DNA from: Anthonomus grandis grandis
Lineage: Eukaryota; Arthropoda; Insecta; Coleoptera; Curculionidae
Direction of reading: 5' to 3'
Length of the DNA: 64,000 nucleotides
Assembly (NCBI RefSeq): GCF_022605725.1
Contig: NC_065553.1
Span: 2,790,001 to 2,854,000, forward strand
The notes under the pieces were generated by a model. It was not told where the DNA came from. It searched no databases and saw nothing but the letters and a program-made list of their open reading frames with translations. Numbering within the stretch: position 1 is the stretch's first letter; each line of letters opens with the position of its first letter. The translations under genes were made by a program, and so were the position numbers. Below, piece by piece: positions 10,061 through 20,920 of this stretch.

Positions 10061-12000
10061 ATAAGGCACGAAACCTAACCAGTTGCAAAAAATAGTGAAA
10101 CAGACTATACTTGATCTTTGATGAGAAAATTAACATTTCATAATACCACAGCATCAATCAATCCAAACAATAAGTCGTTTAATCTTTCAGTGACTAAAAA
10201 TAACGCTTTTCGGATATACAAAGTGTAATTCTTTCAAAAAGAGAAATCTCGTGCTTCTTTAAAAGCTCCTTACTAAAAAGATGAAAGAAAAATCGTGTGA
10301 TATCAGTCGTCTATTTTAACTCCGGCAACGCAAGAGGGTTGACACAAAGTATGCGACAAACTTCTTCGAAAGCAGCGATAACAATCGATTTCAGCCGGAG
10401 GCACCGGCATTTCTGAAAGTTTTTATTAATTTTATATACGTTTATTAGTTTTCGAAATTCGCTATGTAGTAAGTTGCCTTTTATTAGATTTCGCAGCAAG
10501 CACTTCTCCATTACGTTGTTATTTAAAACTTTTTGAATTCTCCGAGTTTCTATTTGATGATATTTATTTCAAAAAGGATAAACATATTTCTTAGTTGATT
10601 CTCAAAGAATTCTCATATAAGTATTTTCACGTATGTTTATTTGTAAGAAATTAAAAAAATAAGCTCTTAAAAGTTTTTTGATTCCTTATGAACAAAATAA
10701 AAAAAAAACAGCGAAGCAAAAAGACTCGGATGTAGAACACAGTTCCTTGTCGCGACGTCGTTAAGTGAATATTATGCAAAATGGCCGTCAGATTTACATA
10801 CTTTAACATACTTTAACAGCAGTTTTAGAACCCGCCATTGTCTTCCCTTTTGATTAGCGTAATAATTTAAAATTTAACGGTCGGTAAAGCTATGGTTGCC
10901 GGTGAACTATTGAATTATTCAGATATGTTTGAAGTTATTGGACCCTAGAGTTTTTGTCGCTATACGGATTGGGATACTACCTCATATACGGTTTCAAAAT
11001 TTTCCAATTTGTTTTATGAATAATTAGTTGTAACAAGTTGTTTTATCTCAACAAAAAATATATGGAGATGGCCGTGGCCTGTCCAGTATACGAAATGAGA
11101 CAATAAAACAAAACAAAGCAAAAAAAAACAACATTAAGGGAGACGAGAATCGGGCAAAGGACCTCGAACGTGGACGTTCTTCTGGAACCGGCTTGCGCTC
11201 GAATCAATTCAAAAGTTTCATTTGGAAAAGTTTCCTTAATGCGACACATAAACGGAAACTGCTGCAGCCATAGGAAGAAGCAATAAGCGCCACTCGGCGT
11301 AACCTCTTTACAGAACCTGAAGTGGTTATTGTGAATAAATTTTTCCAAATGATGGATAAATGGAGTTTTGAATTAAATTTTCACGGCAACTGTATAAGAT
11401 CTCATTTCAATAATAATGCAGCATAAAAGATACAAGTACAAGTATATTTTGAATAGCATTTAAATAAAATACATAATATGTATAGAACTATATTTTAATA
11501 TAATGTAATGTTATAATAAAAATAAAACTATTAACAATAATAATTATCTTTATTTAAGTATAAGTAAATATAATGAATGAAACAAATTACATTTAAAATT
11601 CAGGTGTTTTTATATTCTTTTATTTTTCGGAGACATCGATTAATAATGTCGCTTGCGCGTTTTTTGAAATAAAATAATTCTATTCAGGATATATCAAGTA
11701 GTAGAAACTATGGCATCATCAGTAACACCCTGTAGATTTTGACGTTTTATAATTATTCTATGATATATTCTGAATACTTTTTGTATAGCAAAACATATGC
11801 CTAAGGTCAATGAGCAGTCAAATATACGTAGCAGTCTAACGAAACATAAAAATAAAAACATAAAAATTTATTCTAGATGTATTGCAAATAATGTTTTGGT
11901 TCAATGCGTCAGGTGTCTCAAGTAGAAACTATGAGGCCAGCATCTACACTCAGTAAGTAGCAACTACACTAAGTAAGTACACTTATTATTTTTGAACAGT
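10061..12000. other. No gene seen
   Basis: Mixed AT-rich sequence. 10310-10520 and 11040-11350 are less AT-rich but their open frames resemble nothing known. A stray mariner-like right end, AACACCCTGTAG, lies near 11727, with no partner found. Confidence 0.4.
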
Positions 12001-12019
12001 TATTAATGCAAATTTTTTT

Positions 12020-12240
12020 AACAAATCGATTTGACGAAGAGGACCGATTGAGTGGCCACCAAGATCACCGGATATAACCTTATTGGATTTTTTTCTTATG
12101 GTGCTATATGAAGTCCAAAATTTATGTGAAAGCAAAGAATTCGACAAGAAATTAGACTAATCGATCCGCAAGTGATTGAAAATGTGCAATTAGAAGTAAT
12201 TTCAAAAGAGTAGTCCATTTTTCTCAAAGAGACCTCTTAA
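12020..12240 (+). pseudogene. Mariner-type transposase fragment (relic 2)
   Basis: The frame reads RRGPIEWPPRSPDITLLDFF, which holds the third catalytic Asp. A frame change then gives WCYMKSKIYVKAKN, and another gives LIDPQVIENVQLEVISKE. This is the segment from the last acidic motif to near the C-terminus. It is cut off on the right by the foldback at 12251. Confidence 0.65.
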
Positions 12241-12250
12241 GAAAAAAAAT

Positions 12251-12452
12251 CAGAGATTGGAGGGACACAAAGTCAATGGTCTCAAATTATGTTAATTTTT
12301 TAAAAAACGATTAATTACACGTGTTTCGCGTGGTGTTAAACGAATAGCTTTACCGATCTGATGATGCCTTAGGGCGAAACACGTGTAATTGTTTTTTTTT
12401 TTTTAAATAAACATAATTTCAGACCATTGACTTTGTGTCTCTCCAATCTCTG
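12251..12452. mobile_element. Second foldback element with hammerhead-like centre
   Basis: Inverted arms 12251-12328 and 12373-12452 start and end with CAGAGATTGG and its complement, and share GACACAAAGTCAATGG and ACACGTGTTTCGC in opposite orientation. The right arm and loop hold a hammerhead-like motif; the left arm has a decayed version. It has no tRNA-like centre, unlike the foldback at 8874. Confidence 0.65.
12354..12391 (+). ncRNA. Hammerhead-ribozyme-like motif
   Basis: Stem I strands CGAT and ATTG can pair (three Watson-Crick pairs and one G-T) although they differ from GGT/ACC in the 9.4-kb copy. That is what a conserved fold would predict. CTGATGA, the extra T, stem II GCC-loop-GGC, GAAAC, loop ACGT and cleavage triplet GTA follow in order. 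Confidence 0.6.
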
Positions 12453-12718
12453 AATTTTTGGAAGTGATTTACTACAGCTACTTTAAAAATACATTGAAAT
12501 ATATGGACAACATGTTAAATAAAAAAAATAATAATAAAGGAAATTTTGGGACAAAAGGGATAGTAAAAGTATGGAAAATAAAAAACCATAGAAACACCAC
12601 CAACTACAGAAAAACCATAAACCTACCATTGACAATCCTTTCTCCAAATCATTCATAAAAAATAGTTTTTTTATCATATTTTATAAGCGTTATTTTTATA
12701 CAATTTATATTTTACCTT

Positions 12719-12757
12719 TAGGACTGATGATGCTAATAGGAGCGAATCACGCGTAGC
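12719..12757 (+). ncRNA. Degenerate hammerhead-like motif
   Basis: CTGATGA and the extra T are kept, but the second core box has become GAATC instead of GAAAC, stem II is shortened to GCT/AGC, and stem I no longer pairs. It is a decayed copy of the same repeat family and should be inactive. Confidence 0.45.
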
Positions 12758-12984
12758 TTTTTAAAGATTTTTAAAATTATATATTTGTTTAATGAGACCC
12801 TGACTTGGAGTTTTTACTTGGATGATATGTTTCTATTTGGTAAAAGCTATTTTTTGTGAATTTAATTATTTTCAGATATTTTTTTAGTTTGCCACTTTTT
12901 ATTATAGAATAGTCATTATTGCATTTGTAATCCATACTCTTTAATTCTTTCAATTCTTGTTTCTAATATGTATGTTTTTCTTTT

Positions 12985-13482
12985 GGCACTCTTAATTTTG
13001 TTGTTGATGGTCTGTGATTTTATGCTTTATTATAAAAAGATGTTGCGGCTCCAGCTGCGTTTTTAATTTTTCTCTCATAAAAACATGGTCCAAGCCAATC
13101 TGATTCTTTTCTCTTCTAATTTTTTGACATAAAACCTTAAAACCGTGGGCAATTAGTAGACAAATATATTTTACCACATTTGTATCAGATTTGTCAAGAA
13201 CACAAGAATATTCATGTGTCTCATAATCACATCGCTACCCTCCAATTTGCAAGTGCCAAAAAACAGATCAATTTTGTTCAGAAACAAAGTCAAGTTTGAT
13301 AACGGTGCTCTGTAGGTAACATAAATATTAAAATCAATATTATCAACTTTTGATTTGATAGTTGTTATGGTAATGCCCGAAAGCTTTATTTTAAAGATAC
13401 CAGTTTGATAATTCAGATGAGTTTTATAATCCACTATGACACCAATAAATGAGGTATGATCTGCCTCATTATAATATACCAT
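12985..13482 (-). pseudogene. Non-LTR retrotransposon endonuclease fragment
   Basis: Two overlapping frames give the middle of an APE-type endonuclease. The first (13171-13482) contains NIYVTYRAPLSNLTLFLNKI, matching the usual 'YRPPSSNLxxFL' strand. The second (12992-13177) contains GLDHVFMREK and KITDH, matching the C-terminal 'IDHIF' and 'SDH' motifs with the catalytic His. The start of the domain and all reverse transcriptase sequence are absent. It belongs to the jockey/CR1-like range of elements. Confidence 0.6.
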
Positions 13483-13719
13483 ATTTCCAGGTTTAATTAA
13501 AATTGGTATTCATTCATTACACATTTATGATATATTTATGGTATATTATTAAGAATATTAAAATAATAAAGTCGCAATATTTCGTGTTATATGTATGTTT
13601 CTAAAAATACAAGTAAAATCATGAAATTATTACCTATACTTTTTGTGTTAATTTATTAGATTAGTGCTATAATTATTTTTTTAAACTAACCAATTGTTGT
13701 GGATCTATCCTAGAATCCT

Positions 13720-13990
13720 AGTTCTCTTTCTCTTAAATACCTGATGTTGATAATCAATTTTTAATCAGAACATGTAACAAAAAGGTACAAGCAATTTAAT
13801 TGTTCCAATGCAAATAACTAGAAAATTAGCTCATATAGAATTGCTCATTATCATGTCAGTTTTAAAGAGTAACCTAAACTCAATTAATATAGTTTAATGG
13901 AAGTGTTCACAGCAAAATCTTTAAACTAAAGTACTACACCTCTATTGGTCCTGATGGCGCAATAGAGATTGCTACTTAAAGAGTGCGTTT
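13720..13990. repeat. Partial relative of the 17.66-kb MITE
   Basis: The block GGTACAAGCAATTTAATT and the following GCAAATAACT at 13783-13822 recur at 17719-17755 inside the MITE. Terminal repeats are not present here, so this is a fragment. Confidence 0.35.
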
Positions 13991-13999
13991 GTGTTCTAA

Positions 14000-15240
14000 C
14001 TAAATCAGTGTTTACATTATAAAAGATGGGTGTTATTCCTAGTTTTTGGAAGAGAAGCTATAAGATCACTGTTTAAGACTGATAATGTTAGCGATGTCAC
14101 CAGTTACAGAGGAGTCAACATACATTCAGCTCTGTCCAAATTCCTAGATAAAATGATAACAAAGGAACCAAATTGGCAATGTAAAGAGCACATTATTGAT
14201 CAAGTTACCAACCTGATTTCTTAAGAGAACCGTGGGTGTTTTTGTAAAGTGTGTACAGTTTGACGCCGTGTATACAGACTTCTCGAAAGCGTTTGACGGA
14301 GTGAATTTTGCTGTTATGCTTGCGAAGTTTGCACGTTTGGCTTTCTTGGCTTTAGAGTTATTTACTTGGGAGATTTCAGTGTGTAGAACGAAGATTTTTT
14401 CTAAGTCGTATGCTATGCCCTCTTATATTTTTTAAGGTTCGCTGCTCTTTATCCTGTTTATTAATAATATTCCAGTATTCACAAAGGATTGCTTTTATTT
14501 GCTCATTATCTTAAATTGTTTTTAATTATTAAATCCGTTTATAAATGTCAGTTATTGCACAAGAACTTGTTCAGTTTTGATTTAGAATGATTTAGAATTA
14601 AAGGTATGAAAGTGTAATTCAATTTTTTTTGTATCTTACTCAATCCCATTTTTATTAATTATAGCATTGATTCTACTGTGTTAAAAAGAGTAATGGGGTT
14701 TATAGCTCTAGGCAATTACTTATATAGCAAATTATAATTTGTATCACATAGTGGAAAATCCATACAAAGCGCATATAAAAGTTTAGGTTTTATATCTAGA
14801 TTAAGTGGTAATTTTTCATATTTTGTATTTAAAGTTTAACTTTGTTCAAACGTACAATCTGGTTTAGAGTATGCTTGCCCCGTTTGGTCTCCTTGTTACA
14901 GATCTCATATTGGTGCTACTGAAACAGTACAGGATAAACTTTTTATAAATTGTGCATCTAAACTTAAAATTCTTAAAATTAGTAGCTGACTGACTACAAA
15001 TCAATTTTAACTATGTTAAGGCGAGTTAACTAAAGGCTAGTTGACTATTTTTTTTTAATTACTGAATGCAACTATTGATTGTAATTATTTATTAAGTAAA
15101 TGTCGTGCAAATAAAGGGACAAGACTTAAATATTTTTTACGTTGATTTCTATAGAAATACTTACGGTTAATTACCAGAATGTAGCGTTATTTTGCTTTGT
15201 ATGGATTGGAACTAGATGTTTCCAACTGTACATTTAAAAG
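14000..15240 (+). pseudogene. Non-LTR reverse transcriptase relic
   Basis: Pieces of one reverse transcriptase occur in order. GVIPSFWKRSYKI and then DVTSYRGVNIHSALSKFLDK (14028-14160) are the region before the fingers. YTDFSKAFDGVNFAVMLAKF (14274-14330) is the palm motif A with the catalytic Asp. FILFINNIPVF (about 14451) follows motif B. The YADD motif is lost. SGLEYACPVWSPCYRSHIGA (14859-14930) and a DYKSI segment are from the thumb and C-terminus. Several stops and frame changes; jockey-like. Confidence 0.65.
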
Positions 15241-15372
15241 TTCTCTCAAGCATATTAATGTTTAATTTTTGATGGCATATTTCGTTACTTGCGTGCCTTA
15301 TTTTTATTTTATCTTATTTTATAACAGATATTGTCAAGTGTGAAGTATACGAGCAAAGTTGCGGTTTTCACA

Positions 15373-16470
15373 ATGGTAAAGTTAACGGAACGAGAAAAAA
15401 TAGAAATCCTGTGCATGGTTGGGTTTGGTGATAGAACACGTACTCAAAGAGATGCTGCTCAATTATTCAATTGAATGCATCTTGATCGTCCTCCGATATG
15501 TCAAAAGGTGGTGAGTAGAATAAAGGCTAAATTTAGAGAATTCGGTCATGTTAGAGATCTGCCGAAATCTGATCGTCCTGCTCGAGATCAAAAAATGAAC
15601 AACTTGGCGTTTTGCTTTCTTTGGAAGAAAATCCATGCACTCCTCTGTCGCAGATTGGGGCAAATTTACACATGGCGAAATCTATAGTTCTCCGAATAAT
15701 TAAAAAGCACAAATATCACCCCTACAAAGTTATTCCTGTGCAAGAGTTATTTGATGACGTTTTCGATAGGCGAAATGAGTTTTGTAAACGCTTATAAAAC
15801 ATGTGCAATCTAAATAATAATTAAGTAACAAATATTATTTTTTCCGATGAAGCCACCACGTTCTGTTTAAATGGTAGTGTGAACAGATAAAATTGTCGAT
15901 ATTGGGCAACAGAAAATCCGCATTGGATGATGGAGGTAAACACCCAGTACCCTCAAAAAGTAAATGTGTGGTGTGGAATAGTGCGCGGAAGAGTAATAGG
16001 TCCCCTTTTCTTTGAACAGACTTTAACGGGACAAGTGTATCTCGATTTTCTCTAATTTGAATTAATTCCAGCATTACTAGCTTTATTTCCAAATCCATTG
16101 GACCCAGACTATCCTGACGAAGAACTAATTTTTCAGCAAGATGGCGCTCCTCCGCACTATGCTGCCACTGTGCGTACATTTTTGGATGAAACCTTTCCCA
16201 ATCGGTGGATAGCAAGGAGAGGACCCATCAAATGGCCTGCTAGGTCGCCTGACCTAACACCAATGGACTTTTTTTGTGGGGATACCTCAAGTCGAAGGTA
16301 TTTGTTAATAGGCCAAATAATCTAGATGACCTGAAAGAGAGAATTCGCAGAGAAGTGCGCGCCATAACTCCGGAAATGATGAAATGATTGAAAACGTGCA
16401 ACAAGACTTTATTAATCGCCTTGGATATTGTCAAGCCGTGAATGGCAACCATTTTGAACATTTAACTTAA
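15373..16470 (+). pseudogene. Near full-length mariner-type (DD41D) transposase, decayed
   Basis: Starts MVKLTEREKIEILCMVGFGD, a helix-turn-helix region. An in-frame TGA falls near 15472. After several frame changes the catalytic blocks follow: FSDEATTFC (first Asp), VNVWCGIVRGRVIGPLFFEQ, FQQDGAPPHY (second Asp), and RSPDLTPMDFF (third Asp), with exactly 41 residues between the second and third. The end is NGNHFEHLT then TAA. The gene would be about 350 codons, the normal size. Right end TTTTGGGATGCATTGTA (to 16534) is a degenerate copy of the usual CACCCTGTA terminus. The left end was not located. Confidence 0.75.
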
Positions 16471-16559
16471 TTTTTGTTCTTTTTTATTTGTTACATGAAT
16501 CGTCTTTTTTTCGATAACTTTTGGGATGCATTGTATATATGTATATTAATAAATATTTT

Positions 16560-16980
16560 ATACAAAAACAGTGCCATTAGATTGGATATTATGGACAAAA
16601 AACTGTGATTTTGCAAAAGAATTTCTTACTGGACAAAGGTTTGGGGTGGGTGGGGGGGGGTAAGGGTTGCGTTGATGAAAAATAATGTTTTTTGCAAAAA
16701 ATATTTATGCAATACTTAATATAAAAATACTTTTTATTTAAATTTAATATAATTGCATATAATTCCAACAAATATTTGAGGTGTTTTATTAATCATGTTA
16801 AACTTCATTTGTAAATCCTGTGTTAATTTTTTTAAATACCAAAGTTTTCTCCTTTTTATAAGCAGAAAAAATGAATTAAAAAATGTACCTTGACCATGTA
16901 CACAAATACACCAAAACTAACAATTTACTAAAACATGGTTAAATAAATATATATTTAACGATAATAACATAATTATGATG
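16560..16980 (+). repeat. Dispersed repeat R3 with G-run, copy 1
   Basis: Begins CAGTGCCATTAGATTGGATA and contains TTTGGGGTGGGTGGGGG near 16640-16665, followed by GATGAAAAA and a TTTTTTGCA segment. Copies lie at 22925-23480 and 44000-44445. No coding capacity seen. Confidence 0.6.
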
Positions 16981-17656
16981 TGTTGTTTGAGCTGTAACAT
17001 GTAGTTATTGTCTTCTTCGATTACTGTTTTTTTATAGTTTTAGACCTCCTCTCTCCTCTTTTTGTAATTTTTTTTTTGTTTAATAAATGAAACTATCTGA
17101 CATGCATATTCTCATTTACATACATAAATATTCATTTTTTTAAAGTTATTCTAGATTTCTGAAAAGGAAGTAAATATATACATATAGTTCAAAACGTTAG
17201 CAAGAAACAAATAGCTTTCTGCAGTAATTGACCAATTTAGTTACAAAATACCTTATCTGATTTAAAATCTTTGGTCGCCCATTTACAAGCATAATTTTGT
17301 CTTATTGTAAGTGGCCAAATGTAAAATTTACGGTAATACAATGTGTATTTGGTAGCAAGGACTTTCCTTGAATTTCGTTACAATATTTCTTGCATAGGTA
17401 AAAACAATACACTACTGGCACTTATATCAGTAAATAAAAAAAATAATTAAAATGGCATCGAAAATATATTATGCCAAGGCTTCCACTACGTTAATTTTAA
17501 CAAGTTTCCAGAAATATAAAATATTGTAAGCATATTTATATAGAAAACTACAATAATCAATTGTAACAACTATTATCGAGTATTGTTATGAAAATATGCT
17601 TTCGACTCTAATAACCACTAATAAAGCATACGCTGATAGCAAAATATACAGAATTG
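16981..17656. other. AT-rich stretch, no gene seen
   Basis: No protein, RNA or terminal-repeat signal was recognised. Confidence 0.45.
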
Positions 17657-17659
17657 AGA

Positions 17660-17976
17660 GGGGTGACTAAAAAGCATCTTATTTTATGCTTTTTGTGATG
17701 CTGAATACGATTTTGACGGTACAAGCAATTTAATTCTTTCAGTGCAAATAACTCGAAAAGTATTGATCGTTCGTTATTAAGTTTTAGTGCAATAAAAAAA
17801 GTTGTTAAGTATAAACCGAAATTTGCAACGAACTCAGGTTACAAGCGCTTAAATTAAATAAATAAGAAGTAACTGCATAATGGCTACTTTTATAATGCAT
17901 GAGTACAATGCTCTATTTTAATTAAATCGTACTTAGTAAAACAGTTGTTTTCATGAGATGCTTTTTAGCCATCCCG
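17660..17976. mobile_element. MITE with 22-bp inverted ends
   Basis: Left end GGGGTGACTAAAAAGCATCT at 17660 and the complement of the right end, GGGATGGCTAAAAAGCATCT (to 17976), differ at few positions. The element is about 317 bp and encodes nothing. Superfamily not assigned; no clear target duplication. Confidence 0.55.
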
Positions 17977-18109
17977 TTAAATTTTATACTTTTTGCAGTA
18001 AATGGACTGTAATGCTAAAAGCCAAACATAAGAAAAATATAATATGAGAATTAGATTGTAATTTTGCCTTGTAAACTCCTCATCTTTTTTTGGACTTCAA
18101 TATGTTGCA

Positions 18110-18810
18110 CACTCTTAAAAATAGGTGAATAAAAATTCAACAATTGTATAGATTTTACATACAATTTGATTCTGGAAATGGTACAGAATCAATTTGTGTA
18201 GAATTTATCTATGCTATTGTGCTTAAATAACTGTGGTTCTATAATCAACAAATTGTGTATCAATTTGATTTATTTTATTGTATATAAAGTACACTATTTG
18301 TGTACTTAAATTCGACAATATTTTATATTTATTTCATATAATTGTTCAGTAAATAAGCAAACTCTTAGTGTTTTTTTTAACATGGTATGTACAGGAAAAA
18401 AACACAATTTGTACATTTTGAATACACACGTTAGTGTAGGTTGTCTTTACAATATATTTTATTTTCTTTCATTTCAACTATAAAATTTTATTACAAATTG
18501 TGTACAATAATACTATATATTGTTTTATAAATTTAAATATAGTGTAGGTTACTTAGTTTAGGTTTGTATATCAGATTAACATAAGAACTGGAGTTTTTTA
18601 TTACAATATTTTGTATTTATATTCATAAAAATTTTAAAATAATCAATATACTTGTATAAAAAAATGAACAAATTGTTTAAAAATTTAAAATACACTTTAG
18701 AGAATTTCGTCATAAGTCTGTGTAATAATAAATTCTAGTGCGCCTTGTGTATTATATTGTGTATTAATTGTGTATTAAAATTAAACATTTTTTTTTACAC
18801 AACAAAATGT
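18110..18810. repeat. AT-rich zone with recurrent TTGTGTA motif
   Basis: Variants of CAATTTGTGTA or AATTGTGTA recur on both strands about a dozen times, for example near 18195, 18255, 18297, 18492 and three times in tandem near 18745-18775. The spacing is irregular. It may be an old satellite or an array of binding sites. Confidence 0.4.
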
Positions 18811-19640
18811 GAAAAAATTCATCGGGATTTTTCTGTGTGCATTTACATCAAATATCTATAGTCTAGAAGCAAAACATAATATTATTTAAACTTACACACA
18901 AAAGACCAAAACAATAAATAGATGATGGCCCCATAATACGTCAGCGTTTCCCTCCCCTTGTAATTACTCTACTACTACGCCAACTAATACAAGACCTTAA
19001 CGAAAATCCAGCGATATAAAAGCCTTTTCAATCAAGATCTCGCTTCTAATCCGGCTTCGAAAGTCCGGCTTACTTCAGTTTTTATTACCAGTTCTAAATG
19101 AGCCCTCTTTTTCCATAATAAAAGGCACGAAGATTACCTTAAAGAGGAGAATATATATAAATTAATCTGGGCGTAAAATTTTCGGTTGAGACGTTTACCA
19201 TAATGAGCTTTGATTATTTAAGTATTACCTGTTTATGCATTGGCATGACAGTCTAGAGGTTTATAGTCGTCAATTGACCGAACCGAGAGGTGCTTTTTAT
19301 ACTAGCCCTACAAAATGTTATTTTAAGAGAAAATAAAGAAGGAAATCGCCCCGTATTTCCAAGGAGCAGCTATTTTCCAATCCGTTTTCAGTAGAATTTC
19401 ACTCTCCTTTCATACCACAATCGGGAATAGACAAAAGAATTCGTTATAACAGGGTTTAAACGCAGTGGGTTATCTGAATTCCCGGCATATTCCCTCAGGG
19501 AAATCTCTCTGAACGGTCGGTAATCTTAAAGAAAAATCCTTTGTAATTTATTTGGGTTGCTAAGTGAATGAATAACTTTACTAAGTGATTACATGCTAAT
19601 TTTTTGCTTATTTATTTTTAATCATTTAAAACAAATGGTA
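18811..19640. other. Less AT-rich, no gene seen
   Basis: 18930-19540 is more balanced in base composition than its neighbours, with no long frame and no transposon signature. It could hold conserved intronic sequence. Confidence 0.35.
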
Positions 19641-19679
19641 AAACGGTCTTTAATATAAAATAATTAAAGAAGGTGAATT

Positions 19680-20310
19680 CACGAGGGCACCAAAATATTC
19701 CAATAATTTAAACAATGGCTTAAAATACTTTGGAGGATACTTCAAAAGCCTAGAAGAAAATTTAAAATTAGCTTGGAATTCCTGGATTACATAAAAAATT
19801 ACTGTAAAGTTGCAAGAACACCAAAGTGTTCCAATAATTCAGGAAAAATGGTTTCAAAGATCTGGAACAAATTTGAAATAGCTTCATACTTAGAAATATT
19901 CCCTAGGAAGAAATAGTTTTATTTACCTTGGATTAGGCTTAAAATCACTTTAAAGACTTAGAAATAAACGGGAATTTAATGCAAAAGCCTTAAACAGGAT
20001 TTTCAATAGCGTGGAATGGAATATTGGCTTCAAATCTCTGAAATGACGATAGATTCAAAGGGATAGCATAGGGTTAGAAAAATCCACAAAAAGTAGCTTC
20101 ATATACTTTGGAGGAAGCTTGAAAAGCCTGGAATTAAATTTAACACTACTAAATATGACTCTAAAAGTTTGGAAAGTGCTTAAACTGGCTTGAAATGCCT
20201 GGATATATTTTTCAAGGAGAAATGGCTTTTATTTACCTTGGGCTAAACGTAACATGGCTTCAAAGACCTGAAATAAAATATGAAATGGATCCAAACGTCT
20301 GCGACTGGAT
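19680..20310. repeat. Degenerate tandem and direct repeats
   Basis: The consensus of GGCTT, AAA, CCTGGAA and TTTAAA pieces recurs in loose tandem form. Long direct matches include ACTTTGGAGGATACTTCAAA at 19728 versus ACTTTGGAGGAAGCTTGAAA at 20107, both followed by AGCCT and AAATTTAA. A second pair is TTTTATTTACCTTGG at 19915 and 20226, both after GAAATAG/GAAATGG. The spacing of these two pairs, about 380 and 310 bp, suggests a higher-order unit that has decayed. Confidence 0.5.
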
Positions 20311-20320
20311 TGTCAATATT

Positions 20321-20787
20321 GAGCTTGACCTTCAAGGCTATTTAAAGGTCAAAGCGATTTTTTTAAATGGGAACCCCTATTTTTGACACCGTATTCTGAA
20401 AGAGCGGAAAATTTTACTTCCGGGTATGGATTGAGGTATGAGGTTAAAGTAATCCCGAGAGGTCAAATAATGACTTCTTAAAAATCTCGCGAGTTCAGTG
20501 GTAAAAGAAAACAAATAAAGGTCATACCCTAGTTAAGTCTTAACGAGGAACCCAACGTTGACCTTGGATTTGACGTTGAGCCTCATTTTCATGGTCATTT
20601 GAAGGTCGACCTCATTTTTTCAGATGGAAATCCTTAATATTTGACCTCTTGGCATTACTTCAACCTCATACCTAAATACATACCCGGACGTAAAATTTTC
20701 CGCTCTTTCAGAATCCGGTGTCCAAAAATAGGGGTTCTTATTTAAAAAAATCGCTTTGACCTTCAAATATCCTTAAAGGTCAAGCTC
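20321..20787. repeat. Long inverted repeat, about 150-bp arms
   Basis: Arms 20321-20470 and 20638-20787 are inverted copies. Each holds GAGCTTGACCTT, AAGGTCAAAGCGATTTTT, CCCCTATTTTT, TCTGAAAGAGCGGAAAATTT and GGTATGAGGTTAAAG or close variants. The 167-bp centre is single copy. A mariner-like end GGGACACCCCGTATA follows at 20906-20920, so this may be the interior of a non-autonomous element whose left end is lost. Confidence 0.65.
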
Positions 20788-20920
20788 AAGGTCAATTTTA
20801 AGGTCACCGTCAGATGCACCAATTGATTCCCCAAAATTTTTGTATTTAAAGATTTTTTCTAGCGCCCATATTTCCCAAGATTTTTGGGTGTGTCCACACT
20901 TTTGGGACACCCCGTATAAC

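Noticed and set aside
11043..11348. A host exon on the minus strand
   Set aside because: The frame contains SGAYCFFLWLQQFPFMCRIK but no splice sites or known domain fit, and composition alone is not enough.
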